From positions 104,001-168,000 of the forward strand of contig CAUYUJ010014598.1 in the NCBI GenBank assembly GCA_963575745.1: a DNA stretch of 64,000 bases. The letters run 5' to 3'. Both the position numbers and the translations under genes were made by a program. Numbering within the stretch: the first letter of the stretch is position 1; every line of letters begins with the position of its first letter. The DNA is from Prorocentrum cordatum (taxonomy: Eukaryota; Sar; Dinophyceae; Prorocentrales; Prorocentraceae). This document shows, piece after piece, positions 33,571 through 43,949 of this stretch. The notes under the pieces are model-generated. The model searched no databases, was not told the origin of the DNA, and saw nothing but the letters and a program-made list of their open reading frames with translations.

Positions 33571-35496
33571 CTGCAGGCGCCCTGCACGAAGCCAGCGGCG
33601 CATGGCCAACGAGCCTTCCTCCTTCCTGGAGTGTCTGAGAAGATTTCTGCGATAGCCGCGGCGATCCCGATTGCGTGATCGAGGTGGTGACCTTTGTGGC
33701 GCAGGGACGGGCTCATGGTCAGGTCGATCTCCAGGCCCTTCCTACCATCGTCGGGCGAGCGGGGATGTTGCGGTGGGTGGCGGCGCCAGCAATGGCGGAC
33801 TATACCGCGCAGAGGCGGATCCGCGTCGGCAGGGCCATCAGCGAGCTTTGGGCGCCGTCCGGTGGCATGCTGCCCGGGTGCCTCCTGGCCGTCTTCCTCT
33901 TCAGCGTGGTCACGTGGCCGTGGCAGCGCCGCGCCAGAGCGAGGTTGCACGTCGACGGTTTCGGTCTTTGGGCCCCCGGCCCAGACAGATGGCAGCCGAG
34001 GTCGGCGAGGCGGTGCGCGAGGCGTTTCGGCCGACGTCGTCGTTCCAGGCGGCAATGGAATGGCTCCCCGACAGGGACAAGAGCCGTCATTTCGCGAAGT
34101 CTGCCGGGCTCCGGTGTTGGCTCCAACGACCTCGGCGTGGCGTCCACCGCGGGACGCGCGCGCCGCTACGCCGATACTGGTGCGTGAGCTCTGGCAGGGG
34201 CGGGGCGTTTCTCCTGCATTGCTCGGCTGCCGGTGGACTTCTGGCAAAAAGTCTTCCCTCCTGGGCGGCTGGAGGCTGGCGGCCGCAGGACCGCCCGCTG
34301 CAGCACACCCCAGCGGCGCTGCTGGACAAGTGGGCGCATGGGCGCGGCCCGAGGGCAGCGCGGTGGCTGGGCGGCGTGCCGACCTTGGGCACCTCGTTGG
34401 CGGCATCATCGACCGCTTGACCACCAGGCGGTTGCTGGAGTGCGGAGACGGTGGCAGCGAAGTTGGGCAGGCCCACGTGTGGCTCGCACTGTGTGGTGCG
34501 GCCGTGGAGACCAGGGAGCACCGCTTCTGGGCGTGCCCACTGTGGGATGCAGCCCGCCGCGCCGAGCTGCAGGCCACTGGGTCGAGCCATGCAGCCCTGT
34601 TCGCTCGCCTCCTCGCGGGCGTTCCGCTGACTGGGGTGTGGCCCGTAGGCAGGGCTTTCAGCAGCAGTGCGCGCGGTCAGCGCGGTCGGGGCGCCCGTGG
34701 CGCTTGTGTCTGTTTCGCGCTATGTGCGCCGCGGGATTGCGGCCCTGCACGCCAGTGCGCTGTCCGCCGAGTGGATGTACGCAGACCTGTGGGAGTTGCT
34801 GGAGCCGCACTGCCAGAGCGGGTTAATCAAAGCCCAAATGGTCCAGGGGCACCTTGCTGCCGCCGCGGCGGCGAGCCACAGTATCGCGCCAAAAGACCAC
34901 GCTGGCAACGAAACCGCCGATCTGCTGGCAACGCGGCAGCCGCCGCGCGCGCCTGTTTGCCCGAGCGTGCGCTGTGCGTCGGGCGGCAGGTGCATTTGCA
35001 TGCGCTGCGTGCTCTCCAGCGGCCGCTGACGGCCGTGAAGGTGGCTGCGCGGCGGGCCAACCGCGAGAGCTCAGGGCCAGCAGGGCCCAGGGTGCGCAGG
35101 CGATGCACGGGGGGTCCACGGCCAGCGCTGGCCGCGCAGCCCATCCGGCAGCGGACGCAGCAGCAGCGAGCGCCGGCGGCGGACCCACAGCCGCAGCAGC
35201 CCCAGCGGCGCGCCCGGCGACCGTGGGCGTTCGGCCACGGCCTCCCGCAGCACGGAGTTGCCGAGGCCGCCCACGCCTTCTTCGGGGGTGGCGCGTGGGC
35301 GCCGCACGCGGCGTCGCATAGGGCCCCAGCTGAGTCGAGCGCCCGTGCTGCGGCAGCGCAGGGATGGGCCGGCGCGCTGCCGCCCCGCGCGGCGGCGCTC
35401 CTCCCGGTGCTGGCGGCGCGGGCCGGGGGCGGCGAGGCGAGTTGGCGCGCGGCGTTGCGCAGGCGGTTGGCGGCGCGGCCAAGGCCGCCGGAGTAG
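33571..35496 (+). pseudogene. scrambled LINE: RT, zinc motif, partial RNase H
   Basis: The pieces follow LINE order but change frame at least four times. HGQRAFLLPG (33600-33630) resembles the RT entry motif. RIRVGRAISELWAPSGGMLP, continuing GCLLAVFLFSVVTWPW (33820-33930), is the RT palm region before the active site; where the catalytic YxDD box would follow I read only RLHVDGFG. EWLPDRDKSRHFAKSAGL (34060-34110) and NDLGVASTAGRARRYADTG (34125-34180) match the region after the palm. A C...ETREHRFWACPLWD segment follows at 34440-34560, then the C-terminal half of an RNase H (YADLWELLEPH..IKAQMVQGHL..DHAGNETADLLA, 34780-34935). The RNase H TDGS half is missing. The Ala/Arg/Gln-rich tail runs to 35496. 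Inactive relic; truncated at the GGA tract. Confidence 0.68.
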
Positions 35497-35499
35497 GCT

Positions 35500-36085
35500 A
35501 GAGCAGAGCAGCCGGGTGCTAGGGCCGCACATGTTTCACCCGTTCCTCCTTCCCTTCCCATGCCCTTCCCCCTGTTGCGTTTCGCCGCGGGGGGGGGGCG
35601 CTTGCGCTTGTGAGAAAGTGTGGCGCTCGGGTGCGCCACCCTCTCCTGCGGAGAGAGGAGAGGGAAAGGAGGGGAAGGGAGCTGGAGGAGGAGGAACGAG
35701 GAACGAGGAGGGAGGAGGAGGAGGAGGAGGAGGAGGAGGAGGAGAAAGAGGAGGAGACACGGCCAGCATGAACCCAAGGTTCATCGACGATGTTGCAATA
35801 AGCCATCCCTCCAATATCTTCCTTCATGGGCTCCTGCAAGAACGTATGTTCATTGCGGGAAGTGTCCCAGTGAAGACAAACGGCAGAAGAAATCGACCGT
35901 GATCGCACCCCCCCCCACACTCCCAGAAGGGGAGACGTTTCGCCAGAACAATACAAATGCAATGAACCATTTGTTTAACATCAATTCAAAAAAAAAGAAT
36001 CTAGACACCTGTGAGTTTCCAAAACTGTTTGAGGATCCCTGATCGTGCCGAAACGAAGTTCCTGGGCGTGCAGCGCCGCGAATCA
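35500..36085. other. gene-free stretch
   Basis: Includes a GGA patch (35680-35755) and an A run at 35990-35998. No gene. Confidence 0.45.
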
Positions 36086-36089
36086 GCCA

Positions 36090-36395
36090 CACCGAAGGCC
36101 CCAGTGGCAGGGTTCGCATGCCTCCCCGCCACCCATCTCGGCACACCCCTCACACGTTTCGTGGCCCCATAGGGAGCTCCACCGAAGGCCCCAGTGGCAG
36201 GGTCCGCATACCTCCCCACCACCTATTTCGGCACACCGCTCACACGTTTCGTGGCCCCACCCATAGGGAGCTCCACCGAAGGCCCCAGTGGCAGGGTTCG
36301 CATGCGGTTCCACCCCCCATTTCGGCACTCCCCAACACCCATTTCGGCACACCCCTCACACGCTTCGTGGCCCCATAGGGATCTCCACCGAAGGT
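36090..36395. repeat. 90-bp minisatellite, second array
   Basis: TTCGTGGCCCCATAGGGAGC plus CACCGAAGGCCCCAGTGGCA units, with TTCGTGGCCC at 36158, 36248 and 36364. It is the same family as 10640-11600 but with its own variant (CCTCCCCRCCACCYATYTCG replaces CGCACCCGCACCCRATTCGG), so the two arrays homogenised separately. Confidence 0.85.
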
Positions 36396-36399
36396 CGGG

Positions 36400-37430
36400 G
36401 GGAGCTTGAGACTCTGGTGACACATGCGTTGGCACGTCTGGGTGGCTATCGGGTGGCTGGAACCGTTGGGGTAATCCGTGGAGAATGGGCTGTGGAAGTC
36501 GCTTCTGAGGGCCCTGCCACTCCATCTCACGGTCCAAATCCACGGGCAGAGCATCAGGCTTGACCCTTCTGCTTCCAACTCAGGGCGTCCCCAGTATATG
36601 AAGTGCGTCACCCGTACCTTGTAATTTTGTTCTCTGTGAGTCCATGCAGTTCGTGTTCTTCGTGTTCCCAGACCACCATTCCCGGGTTACATTTTCAGTG
36701 TCTTCGTCTCATATCCGTGCGGTACTCGCAGCTGCATATGGTTGGGTCCTTCGCCAGGCTAATTTAAGAGCTGCATATTGAAAAGTTGTTGTGACTGTTT
36801 AAGACCAGCGTGCGCGGCGCCAGGGAGAGAGGTTCAGATAGAGAACGGCCCGCCTTCCATCGTCGAACATGTTACAAGCTTGTCAGACGAATGCGCGCGG
36901 CGCTAAGGCAAACGTTACACTTTGAACACGACTCAGGATCAATGGGGTAGCTTCATGGTCTAGGATGATGGGGGAGCGGGAATGGAAGCAGGAGGCAGAA
37001 ACGGCAAAATGGGACATCCGGGAGGAAGAGAAGGAGGAGTTTGGCCTTGGGCTTCTCCACGATAGGGGGACATCCCCAACCTACCATGTGGAACACTTCT
37101 TTTTGTTGGTCTGGTTGCTGGAAAACTGGCCAGACGAAGTTGGAGATCCCAAGAAACAGAAGGGGCCATGGCTAGACAGACCAGCCCACCATTCTTGGAT
37201 CTGAGAATTCCAAGTTTCAGGGACAGAAGTGGCGAGGCAGTCTCCGGCGGAGAACGCCTGGCCCGGCCTGCGGGACACGCCTGGGGGGCGCGACAGGGAG
37301 AGATGGTTTGCAAGGAATGGGGCTGGAGGGAGGAGGTACGAGGAGCAAGGGGGAGAGGAGCGAGGAGAAGAAAGAGGAGTGAGGAACGCGGAGGGGGAGG
37401 AGGACGGGCAAGGAGGGAGGAGGGAGAAAG
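36400..37430. other. gene-free stretch
   Basis: Unique-looking, moderately AT-containing DNA. No frame with recognisable motifs. Confidence 0.4.
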
Positions 37431-37434
37431 CAGG

Positions 37435-38110
37435 GGAGAGGAGGAGGAGGAGGAGGAGGAGGAGGAGGAGGAGGAAGAGGAGGAGGCGGAAGTGGACGTG
37501 GACGAGGGACGAGGGACGAGGGACGAGGAGTCACGAGGGACGCGGAGGGACGAGGAGGAAGGGGCCCCAGAGGACCCCGCGATCCACCTGTACACGCGGC
37601 AGCAGCGATTGCTCCCGGGAAACAGAGTGGGGGCGAGGGGCCCGAAAGGGGCGGACTACTCGCTGTATCCAGTGGGCAAGCGCCGCGTGCCCTTGCTTCT
37701 TGGAGCTTGCCTCGTCCGTTCTCGAGGGAGCGCAGGGGGAGGAGGAGAAAACGATCACACCGATATTGCTACCCTTCCCTCGTCGCCCTGGCTGGATTCG
37801 CTTCGATACCCTGGTCAGAACGCACCGTGCACCCCAGGAGCGGCCTGGGGATCCGCGGTATCGGTATCGCTTCGTTTCCCCGGAAGGGACGCGGGGAAGG
37901 GACACGGAGGATCGACGATCGAGGGGGACCGGGGATCGAGGATGGAGAAGGAGGAGGAGGAGGAAGAGGAGGAGGAGGAGGAGGAGGAGGAGGAGGAGGA
38001 GGAGGAGGAGGAGGAGGAGGAGGGGATCGAGGAACGATGAGGAGGAGGAGGAGGAGGAGGAGGATAGAGGAGGAGAAGGAGGAGGAGGAGGAGGAGGAGA
38101 GTATCGAGGA
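37435..38110. repeat. two (GGA)n tracts
   Basis: GGA repeats at 37438-37485 and 37945-38110, separated by mixed sequence with GGGACGAGG steps. The 580-codon frame crossing both is a repeat product. Confidence 0.85.
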
Positions 38111-38900
38111 AGTCGCCCTGTTCCTTGCCCCTGGGAGTGTGCTTCGTTCGCCTCGGGGAAGAGCGTCTGTTTACGAGGACCGCTGCAGGGCGCTACCAGG
38201 ACCTCTGAGTGCAGGACGGAGGGGGCGGCGTTCCTGCACCAGCGAGGGCAGGCCGCGGCCAAAAGGGACGATGAACGTCGCTGGACGAGGAGGGTCGAGG
38301 ATCGAGACGGGTGGAGGATCGAGGAGGAGGACGGATGGTCGAGGATCGAGGAGGAACGGGGAGGAGGACGCCTTGTTCCTTGCTCCCTCGTCCCCTCGTC
38401 CCTTCCTCCACCCATCCATCCTCCTCCATCCTCGCTCCTCTCCTTCTGGACTCCCCTCCTGCTCCCCGCTCATCCCCTCCTCCTGGTCACTCCCTCCCGC
38501 TCCCTGCCCCTCAATCGCTCTTCCTCCCTCCGCCCGTCCTCCCCTTTGCCCTCCCGCTCCCTGCCCCTCCCGCTCCCTGCCCCTCCCGCTCCCGGCCCCT
38601 CCCTGCCCCTGCCCTTTCGCTCGCCCTTTCTCTCCGGCCGTCTCGGGGGCGGGGCCTCCTGTCGCCATGGAGGAAGCGGGTCCCGAGGGAAACGGGCTCT
38701 GAGGCGATTCGCCGTTTCTGGGCTCTCGGGGCCCTCCACGGGCCCGGAGATTGTCAGGGAACGACTCAAGATGAAGAATGGGTCTTGGGGGAGTGCTCCA
38801 GGACCCAGGACCCGTCTTGTTACAGGACCCGTTTACCCCATGCTCAGTGGGACCGTCGTGTGCTTTCCTTCGAGGGGCAAGACACCGCATCAATATAGAT
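38111..38900. other. gene-free stretch
   Basis: GAGGATCGAGGA steps (38280-38370), then a CCCTCCCGCTCCCTGCCCCT minisatellite (38480-38610). No gene. Confidence 0.5.
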
Positions 38901-38904
38901 GCTC

Positions 38905-38975
38905 GACGGTCCGCGCGGGTTTCTTGGATCTGCGCCAGGCCCCCTTGCAAGAACTCCGCGCGGGACTTTGAATGC
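38905..38975. repeat. fold-back element, short copy
   Basis: GGTCCGCGCGGGTTTCTTGG and GCAAGAACTCCGCGCGGGAC match the arms of the complete copy at 42368-42525; most of the interior is missing. Confidence 0.5.
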
Positions 38976-38982
38976 GTACGTT

Positions 38983-39151
38983 TACACCTTAGGCGATGCT
39001 TAAGAAAACTTGAGTTTTCGGCCAGAGTCTCGATTATTCTTAATGTTTCAATGTAAATCCTAAGATTTTGATAGAAATGTTGGGTTTTCATTCGAGTTCT
39101 GAGACCATGAATTTCTTAACCCATGATTTCTTAACCATTTCGCGTGGTGTA
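38983..39151 (+). repeat. 169-bp AT-richer dispersed repeat, copy 2
   Basis: Same length as 12502-12670 and colinear throughout (GGCCAGAGTCTCGATTATTC, GAATTTCTTAACCCATGATT). Again it lies directly 3' of a fold-back copy. Confidence 0.85.
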
Positions 39152-39945
39152 CGCGGTTATTTGTTGTACCTCTTCGGCAGCCTTGATCCCCCCCGAAGAG
39201 CGCGGAGAGCGAAAGTGAGCGACGACACATTTCAGGAGGGAAAGAAACACACAGACACAAATAAATCTCGATTCCCCAGAAAATAGGGGAAAATATGGGA
39301 AGCGGTGGGGAAGACAAAAACATAGAACATATGGGAAAATATGGGGGATCATTTTATTTGTGTGTATTTATTTGTGTGTCCTGGGGCCCCTTGATTGATC
39401 CCCCCCGAAGAGCGTGGAAAGCGAACGTGAGCGACGACGCAGTGGCCATCAGTGAGCTTGGCGCTTGGCCTCCCGACGTCTGCCCGGGAGGGCGTCTTTT
39501 AGGGGTGCCTCGGAAGCGCCTCGCGCAGGGGCCTTCCCGGGAGGCTGGCCGCGCGGCCTCGGGAGCTGCTCTCTTGGCCGCTCGCGAGGCAGCACTCCGC
39601 CGTGGCTGCCCTGTGGGCCTGCCCTCGCAGGCGATTTCTCTCCCCCAATCCCCGACTTCCGCCAGAAAATGTTGGTCGCTCAGAAAAGGGGAGGAATCTT
39701 GGGATACATCCCGAGGGGGCTATTCGGACGCACCCCTGTCGAGGATGGACGCCCCCCCCTCGTATATCCCAGGGTTGGGCCCCAAATTGTTGATCCTCTC
39801 GAAAACCTCACGGAGCCTGGGATAGGGGTCGACGCATCCCCTGTTATGCCCAGGCCGTCTCGGAAGCCACGTGCTGGGCATCCCGGACCCCCTGTTTCAC
39901 GTCGAGCCCGTCCTTGTCCAGGAGGAATAGTTGTTCAGAAGTAGC
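39152..39945. other. gene-free stretch
   Basis: A phrase GATCCCCCCCGAAGAGCG with GTGAGCGACGAC occurs twice (39185 and 39397), a ~212-base direct repeat. No gene. Confidence 0.5.
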
Positions 39946-39950
39946 AGAGA

Positions 39951-40060
39951 AATTGTATGGGCATGCTTTGCTTTGCTATGTTAGGGTATTTGTTCCGTCA
40001 GCTTTGGGCATTTCTTATTTGTCGTCCAAGGTCCGCCTGTAGGGGGACAATGCCCTGTCG
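39951..40060. mobile_element. decayed copy of the TTAAGTC-type TIR element
   Basis: The interior and right end (GGCATTTCTTATTTGTCGTC, then CGCCTGTAGGGGGACA) match 42268-42310 (GGATTTTTGATTTTTCATCC, CCCCTGTAGGGGGACA). The left end and target duplication have decayed beyond confident recognition. Confidence 0.45.
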
Positions 40061-40353
40061 TGCAGGCTACGGCGAGCGCCCGCGCGCCCTTGACTTGCCC
40101 ACCTGCTACGCCGCAGCGAGGCAGGGGTCCACGCGCGCGCTCGGGCGGCCCGGGAGACGGAAGGCCCGGGCTCGCCCACGGGAGGGCAAATGGAACGAAG
40201 AGGGCCACAACGCAGGGGCCCTGGGAGAGGGCGCCCAGGGAGGCGTCGAGGCGTCCAGGGAGCGTCCGGGGGGAGGGGGCAGGCGAGGCGAGGCGCGCGC
40301 GAGCGTGGCCTCGGGAGGAGGGGGGGTGGCCCCTTCTCGGAAAACATCGGCGG

Positions 40354-40548
40354 CGCGCAGAGGGGGAGGAGGAGGAGGAGGAGGAGGAGGAGGAGGAGGA
40401 GGAGGAGGAGGAGGAGGAGGGAGGACGGAGACGGAGACGGAGGAGGAGGAGGAGGAGGAGGAGGAGGAGGAGAAGGAGGAGGAGGAGGAAGAGGAGGAGG
40501 AGGAGGAGGAGGAGGAGGAGGATAATTGGCGGCGCGCAGAGGGGGGTA
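40354..40548. repeat. (GGA)n tract flanked by a 16-bp direct repeat
   Basis: GGCGGCGCGCAGAGGGGG stands at both the left (about 40350) and right (about 40529) ends of a 150-base GGA array. This suggests the array expanded inside, or was inserted with duplication of, this sequence. Confidence 0.8.
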
Positions 40549-40554
40549 GTGGGA

Positions 40555-41155
40555 GGGGGGAAGGCTTCCTTAGAAGCACACTCCTGCTTCTGAAAAGGCG
40601 CGGGCCTTGTCTGTAGATGTAGGGCCGGCGACTTCTAAGGAGCGGCCTGCTTCTAGGAAGCCTGCCCGCCTCCACCTCCCCCCCTCTGCGCGCGCTGCCA
40701 GAAACTGGCAGTTGCCCGACAGCACATGGCATTCCACAGCGCGTCAGCGTGCCAGGGGCGCGGTGGCGGATCTCCCTTCGTCCTGCGTGGGCGTGGGAAG
40801 AGCAGCAGCGGGGCGAAGCGGAAGAAGGAGGGCGGCGAAGGGCGGAGGAGGAGAAGAAGGAGGAGGGGGCGGGACAGGGAGGGAAGGATAAGTGAGAAAG
40901 GGGAGGAAGAGGACAAGTAGGCGGAGGCGCGTGCGGAATATGGGACTGTGGGAAGGGGGCGGGGAGGTAAAAAGGTGAGGGGAAGCGAGACAGAGAGATG
41001 CGGGTGAGCGCGAGGCAGAGAGATATAGGGAGAAGGGGGGAAACAGGTTGAGGGGAAACGGGAGAGCAGAAAGGGCAAGGATGGGGAAGAGGATAGGATG
41101 ACGAAGGAAGAAGTGGAGCAGAGGGGGGGGAAGGGAGGGACGATAGTAGAGAGGA
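40555..41155. other. gene-free stretch
   Basis: Purine-rich on the + strand; no gene seen. Confidence 0.45.
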
Positions 41156-41159
41156 TCGG

Positions 41160-41355
41160 GGAGGGAGGGAGGAGGAGGAGGAGGGAGGAGGAAGGGTACG
41201 GAGGAGGAGTGAGGAGGAGGAGGGAGCATTGGGAGGTGGTGGGAGGAGGAGGAGGAGGAACGGAAGGAGGAGGCGGAGGAGGAGGAGGAACAGAAGGAGG
41301 AGGAGGAAGTGGTGGAGGAGGAGGAGGAGGAGGAGGAGGAGGAGGAGGAGGGGCG
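41160..41355. repeat. (GGA)n tract
   Basis: GGA/GGAGGAAC repeats. Confidence 0.9.
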
Positions 41356-42190
41356 GCAAGATCACACACTTTCAGGCCGAGGGCTTCTTTCGAGGCCGGC
41401 TGATTACACTGCTCTCAACAACATGCTCAATCACGACACCTTGGACGCTCTCCAGCAGGCGATGCCCCTCGTCAGGCGAGCCCCTTCTTCCATTCTCCCC
41501 GTCCTGCTTCCTCCCTATTTTCTCCCCCCGCATCCTCCCTCCTTCCTCCCTCGGGAGGGAGAGGAGGGTCGGGAAGGACGGGGGTGGTGGTGCTGGAAGG
41601 GTAGGGAGGAGGGGAGCAGAAGCAGGAGGCGCGAATGGGAGGGAGGGAGGGAGGGAGGGGAGGAGAAGGGGCATGGAGGAAAGTGAGGAAAGGGCAGTAG
41701 GGGGAAGGAGAAGAAGTTGGAGGCGGAGGCAAGGAGACGAGGGGGCAGGGGGAGGGAACGCGACTGGGAGGACGGGGTGGGGGAAGCGAAGAGGGATGTG
41801 ATGATAATGGGGGGGCGTACGCAACTGTCGGTACAGCGACATTGCCGATTCGTTAAAACATTGATGAAGAGTTGAAATAAATGACCGTTACTTGGCCTCT
41901 TTCGGTTTTATCTTATAGTATAGGCCACGAGCCTCGGGAGATACGGCCAACGCAAGCAATATTTACGACAATTTCCAGCAAGTGGCTCGGCACAGTGGAG
42001 GGGGGAGGGGAAGGAGAGGGAGCACGAGTCCATCCCGCGGCCCAACAGGCGGATGATGTTCTCCCTCCTTTTCCACGAGCGCTGTCAGGAGGAGCGCCTC
42101 CGTGGGCGGGCGGGTCGACCGAGCAGGCGGATCGAGAATCGGAGAGCTGGGAGATCGAGTATCGAGGCGGGGGTCTACGCGGAGGATGGA
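41356..42190. other. gene-free stretch
   Basis: Mixed sequence with a GGGA repeat at 41638-41665. No recognisable gene. Confidence 0.45.
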
Positions 42191-42197
42191 GGAGCAG

Positions 42198-42328
42198 GAG
42201 CAGGATTAAGTCGGGCCTGTCCCTCTACAGGAGGAATTTTGGGAGTATTTTGGAAGCATGTTTTGAGGATTTTTGATTTTTCATCCAAAATCCCCCTGTA
42301 GGGGGACAGGCCCGACCTAAGAGCAAGA
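42198..42328. mobile_element. 115-bp TTAAGTC-type TIR element, best copy
   Basis: Element 42206-42320. The left end TTAAGTCGGGCCTGTCCCTC and the right end, reverse-complemented, TTAGGTCGGGCCTGTCCCCC, pair for about 31 bases with few mismatches. Flanks GAGCAGGA (42198-42205) and GAGCAAGA (42321-42328) form an 8-bp target duplication with one mismatch. No coding capacity. Other copies lie at 26945-27162 and 39951-40060. Confidence 0.75.
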
Positions 42329-42367
42329 ACATCCTCCTTATTTCGAGACAGGAACAAAAACGCACGA

Positions 42368-42525
42368 TCATAAACTCTTGGCGCTCCGCGCAGGTTTCTT
42401 GGATCGGCGCTGGCCCCCCCCTCCCGGCCCCCTCCGGCGCCGCCTCTGGCGCGTTCCGCGCGCCAGGGAGGGGGGATCCGGCGCAGGTCCAAGAAATCTG
42501 CGCGGAGCGCCAGAAGCTTATGTTT
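42368..42525. repeat. fold-back GC-rich element, complete copy
   Basis: CATAAACTCTTGGCGCTCCG, then CGCAGGTTTCTTGGATCGGC, is mirrored at the right by GCGCAGGTCCAAGAAATCTG, then CGCGGAGCGCCAGAAGCTTA and TGTTTATG, giving arms of about 45 bases around a GC-rich centre. Partial or diverged copies: 12003-12080, 12338-12485, 38905-38975. Confidence 0.7.
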
Positions 42526-42529
42526 ATGC

Positions 42530-43870
42530 AGTCGTTTCTTCTTCTACTACCGCCTCCCCTCTCCCCTATCCTCTTGTTTTCTCTTCCGCTTCCTCTTTCC
42601 TCGCCCTTCCCGCTTGGTTCTGTTTCCGTGGTACGACCTGTGTTTTTATCGGGTGGTTGCGCCTACGACGCACATGACGACGATCTTCCAAGCTGGAGTC
42701 CATTCGCCGTGCGACAGGCAAGCGTGTAAATCTCATATATATACATCTGTGTTGTATCTTCATATGTTATGCATACATGTATACCACAAGCAACAAACAC
42801 AACAACTTGCCTCTCCACCATTGTCCCTTTCACGTCCCTCCGCACTCCTCCCTCCTCTTGCTCGGTCTCCCCTCGTGTTTTCTCCTTGCCCCACCCCTTG
42901 ACCTCCTGCCCGCACATGTTGCCCTGTCCTGGATTTGAGCATGCCTCATCCCCGCCCCCCCCCCGCCGCCGCCCTCCCACTCTGCCTCATACCGTTGCCC
43001 CCGCGTCCAACCACTTTTGGCTACTCATCTAGGGGCCGTCAGCCCGTCCTGCCACCGTGCCTGGCCCGTGGGTCAGGAGCCTCTTCGGGCCTCTTTGGGG
43101 AATGCCTCTTGGGGTCTCTACCCATCAAAGAGCGACGGCAGGCGGCCGCGCATTCGCACGAGGGAGCCCCCCCCTTAACCCCCCGCTCCCGCTGCTGATG
43201 CTGCTGCTGCCTTCCATTGCGCTGCACTGCTGGCGGGCTGCCCCCTGGAGGCACGATGGACTTAGGGGGACCCAAAAGAATGCTCTTCCCCTTCTCAATT
43301 CGTGGATGCTACCCCTTCAGTGCTGCTGGACATCCGACGAGAAACCTACATGGCAACTCCTAGCCAAGCAACGCAAGTCTCTCGAAGTGTAGGTCCCGGA
43401 CCACGCGCATCCGAGGTAGAAGGTTGCTTCATCTGCTGAGAAAGGAAACATGAAGAGCCTGTGCCCCCTAGGCTCTTGAACTAAACATGACAGTGGATTG
43501 GTATGGCCTGGGCAGGCAAGCCTGCTCTAGCGAGCCTTGGTGCTGCTCTTGCACGTCCACGCCAGGCAACGGGGACAAACCCACTTAGTCTGCCTCCGAA
43601 ACCAGGCGTGGGCTGGGAACTCTTGTCCCTCTCCCCGGGGGGAGAGACGACGACCACGAGGCTCCGACGGAGGATCAGGAGGAGGAGGAGGTTGTGGAGA
43701 TGGGGCGGTTGCCGAGAGAATGGCGGCCTCCCTTTCGACAGGCTGCGCCACCATTTTTCAAGCAGCCTGCACAACCCTCTGGATATTAGCCCTGGTCCTC
43801 GGACCCTCTTAAACTTGCGTTTGTTGGCGCGTGTGGTTGCAAGCTGGGGCCACAAGGTGAGGGCTTCACA
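42530..43870. other. gene-free stretch
   Basis: Pyrimidine-rich patches and unique sequence. The 156-codon minus-strand frame 43481-43951 may be the non-conserved tail of the LINE that follows on that strand, but I see no domain in it. Confidence 0.4.
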
Positions 43871-43949
43871 TACAGACATCAAGAAAACGGCCAGCAATCT
43901 GGCGTCCCGTTCAAAATCGTCCACTTCCGCATTGGCAGGGCGGCGATGC

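Noticed and set aside
33235-33680. Long acidic and glycine-rich open frames over GGA tracts (also at 1040, 5510, 37950, 40360, 46660, 55075, 57600, 59250 and 61180)
   Set aside because: All three frames on both strands stay open over a GGA repeat and composition follows the repeat phase; no domain lies outside except where noted for retroelements.
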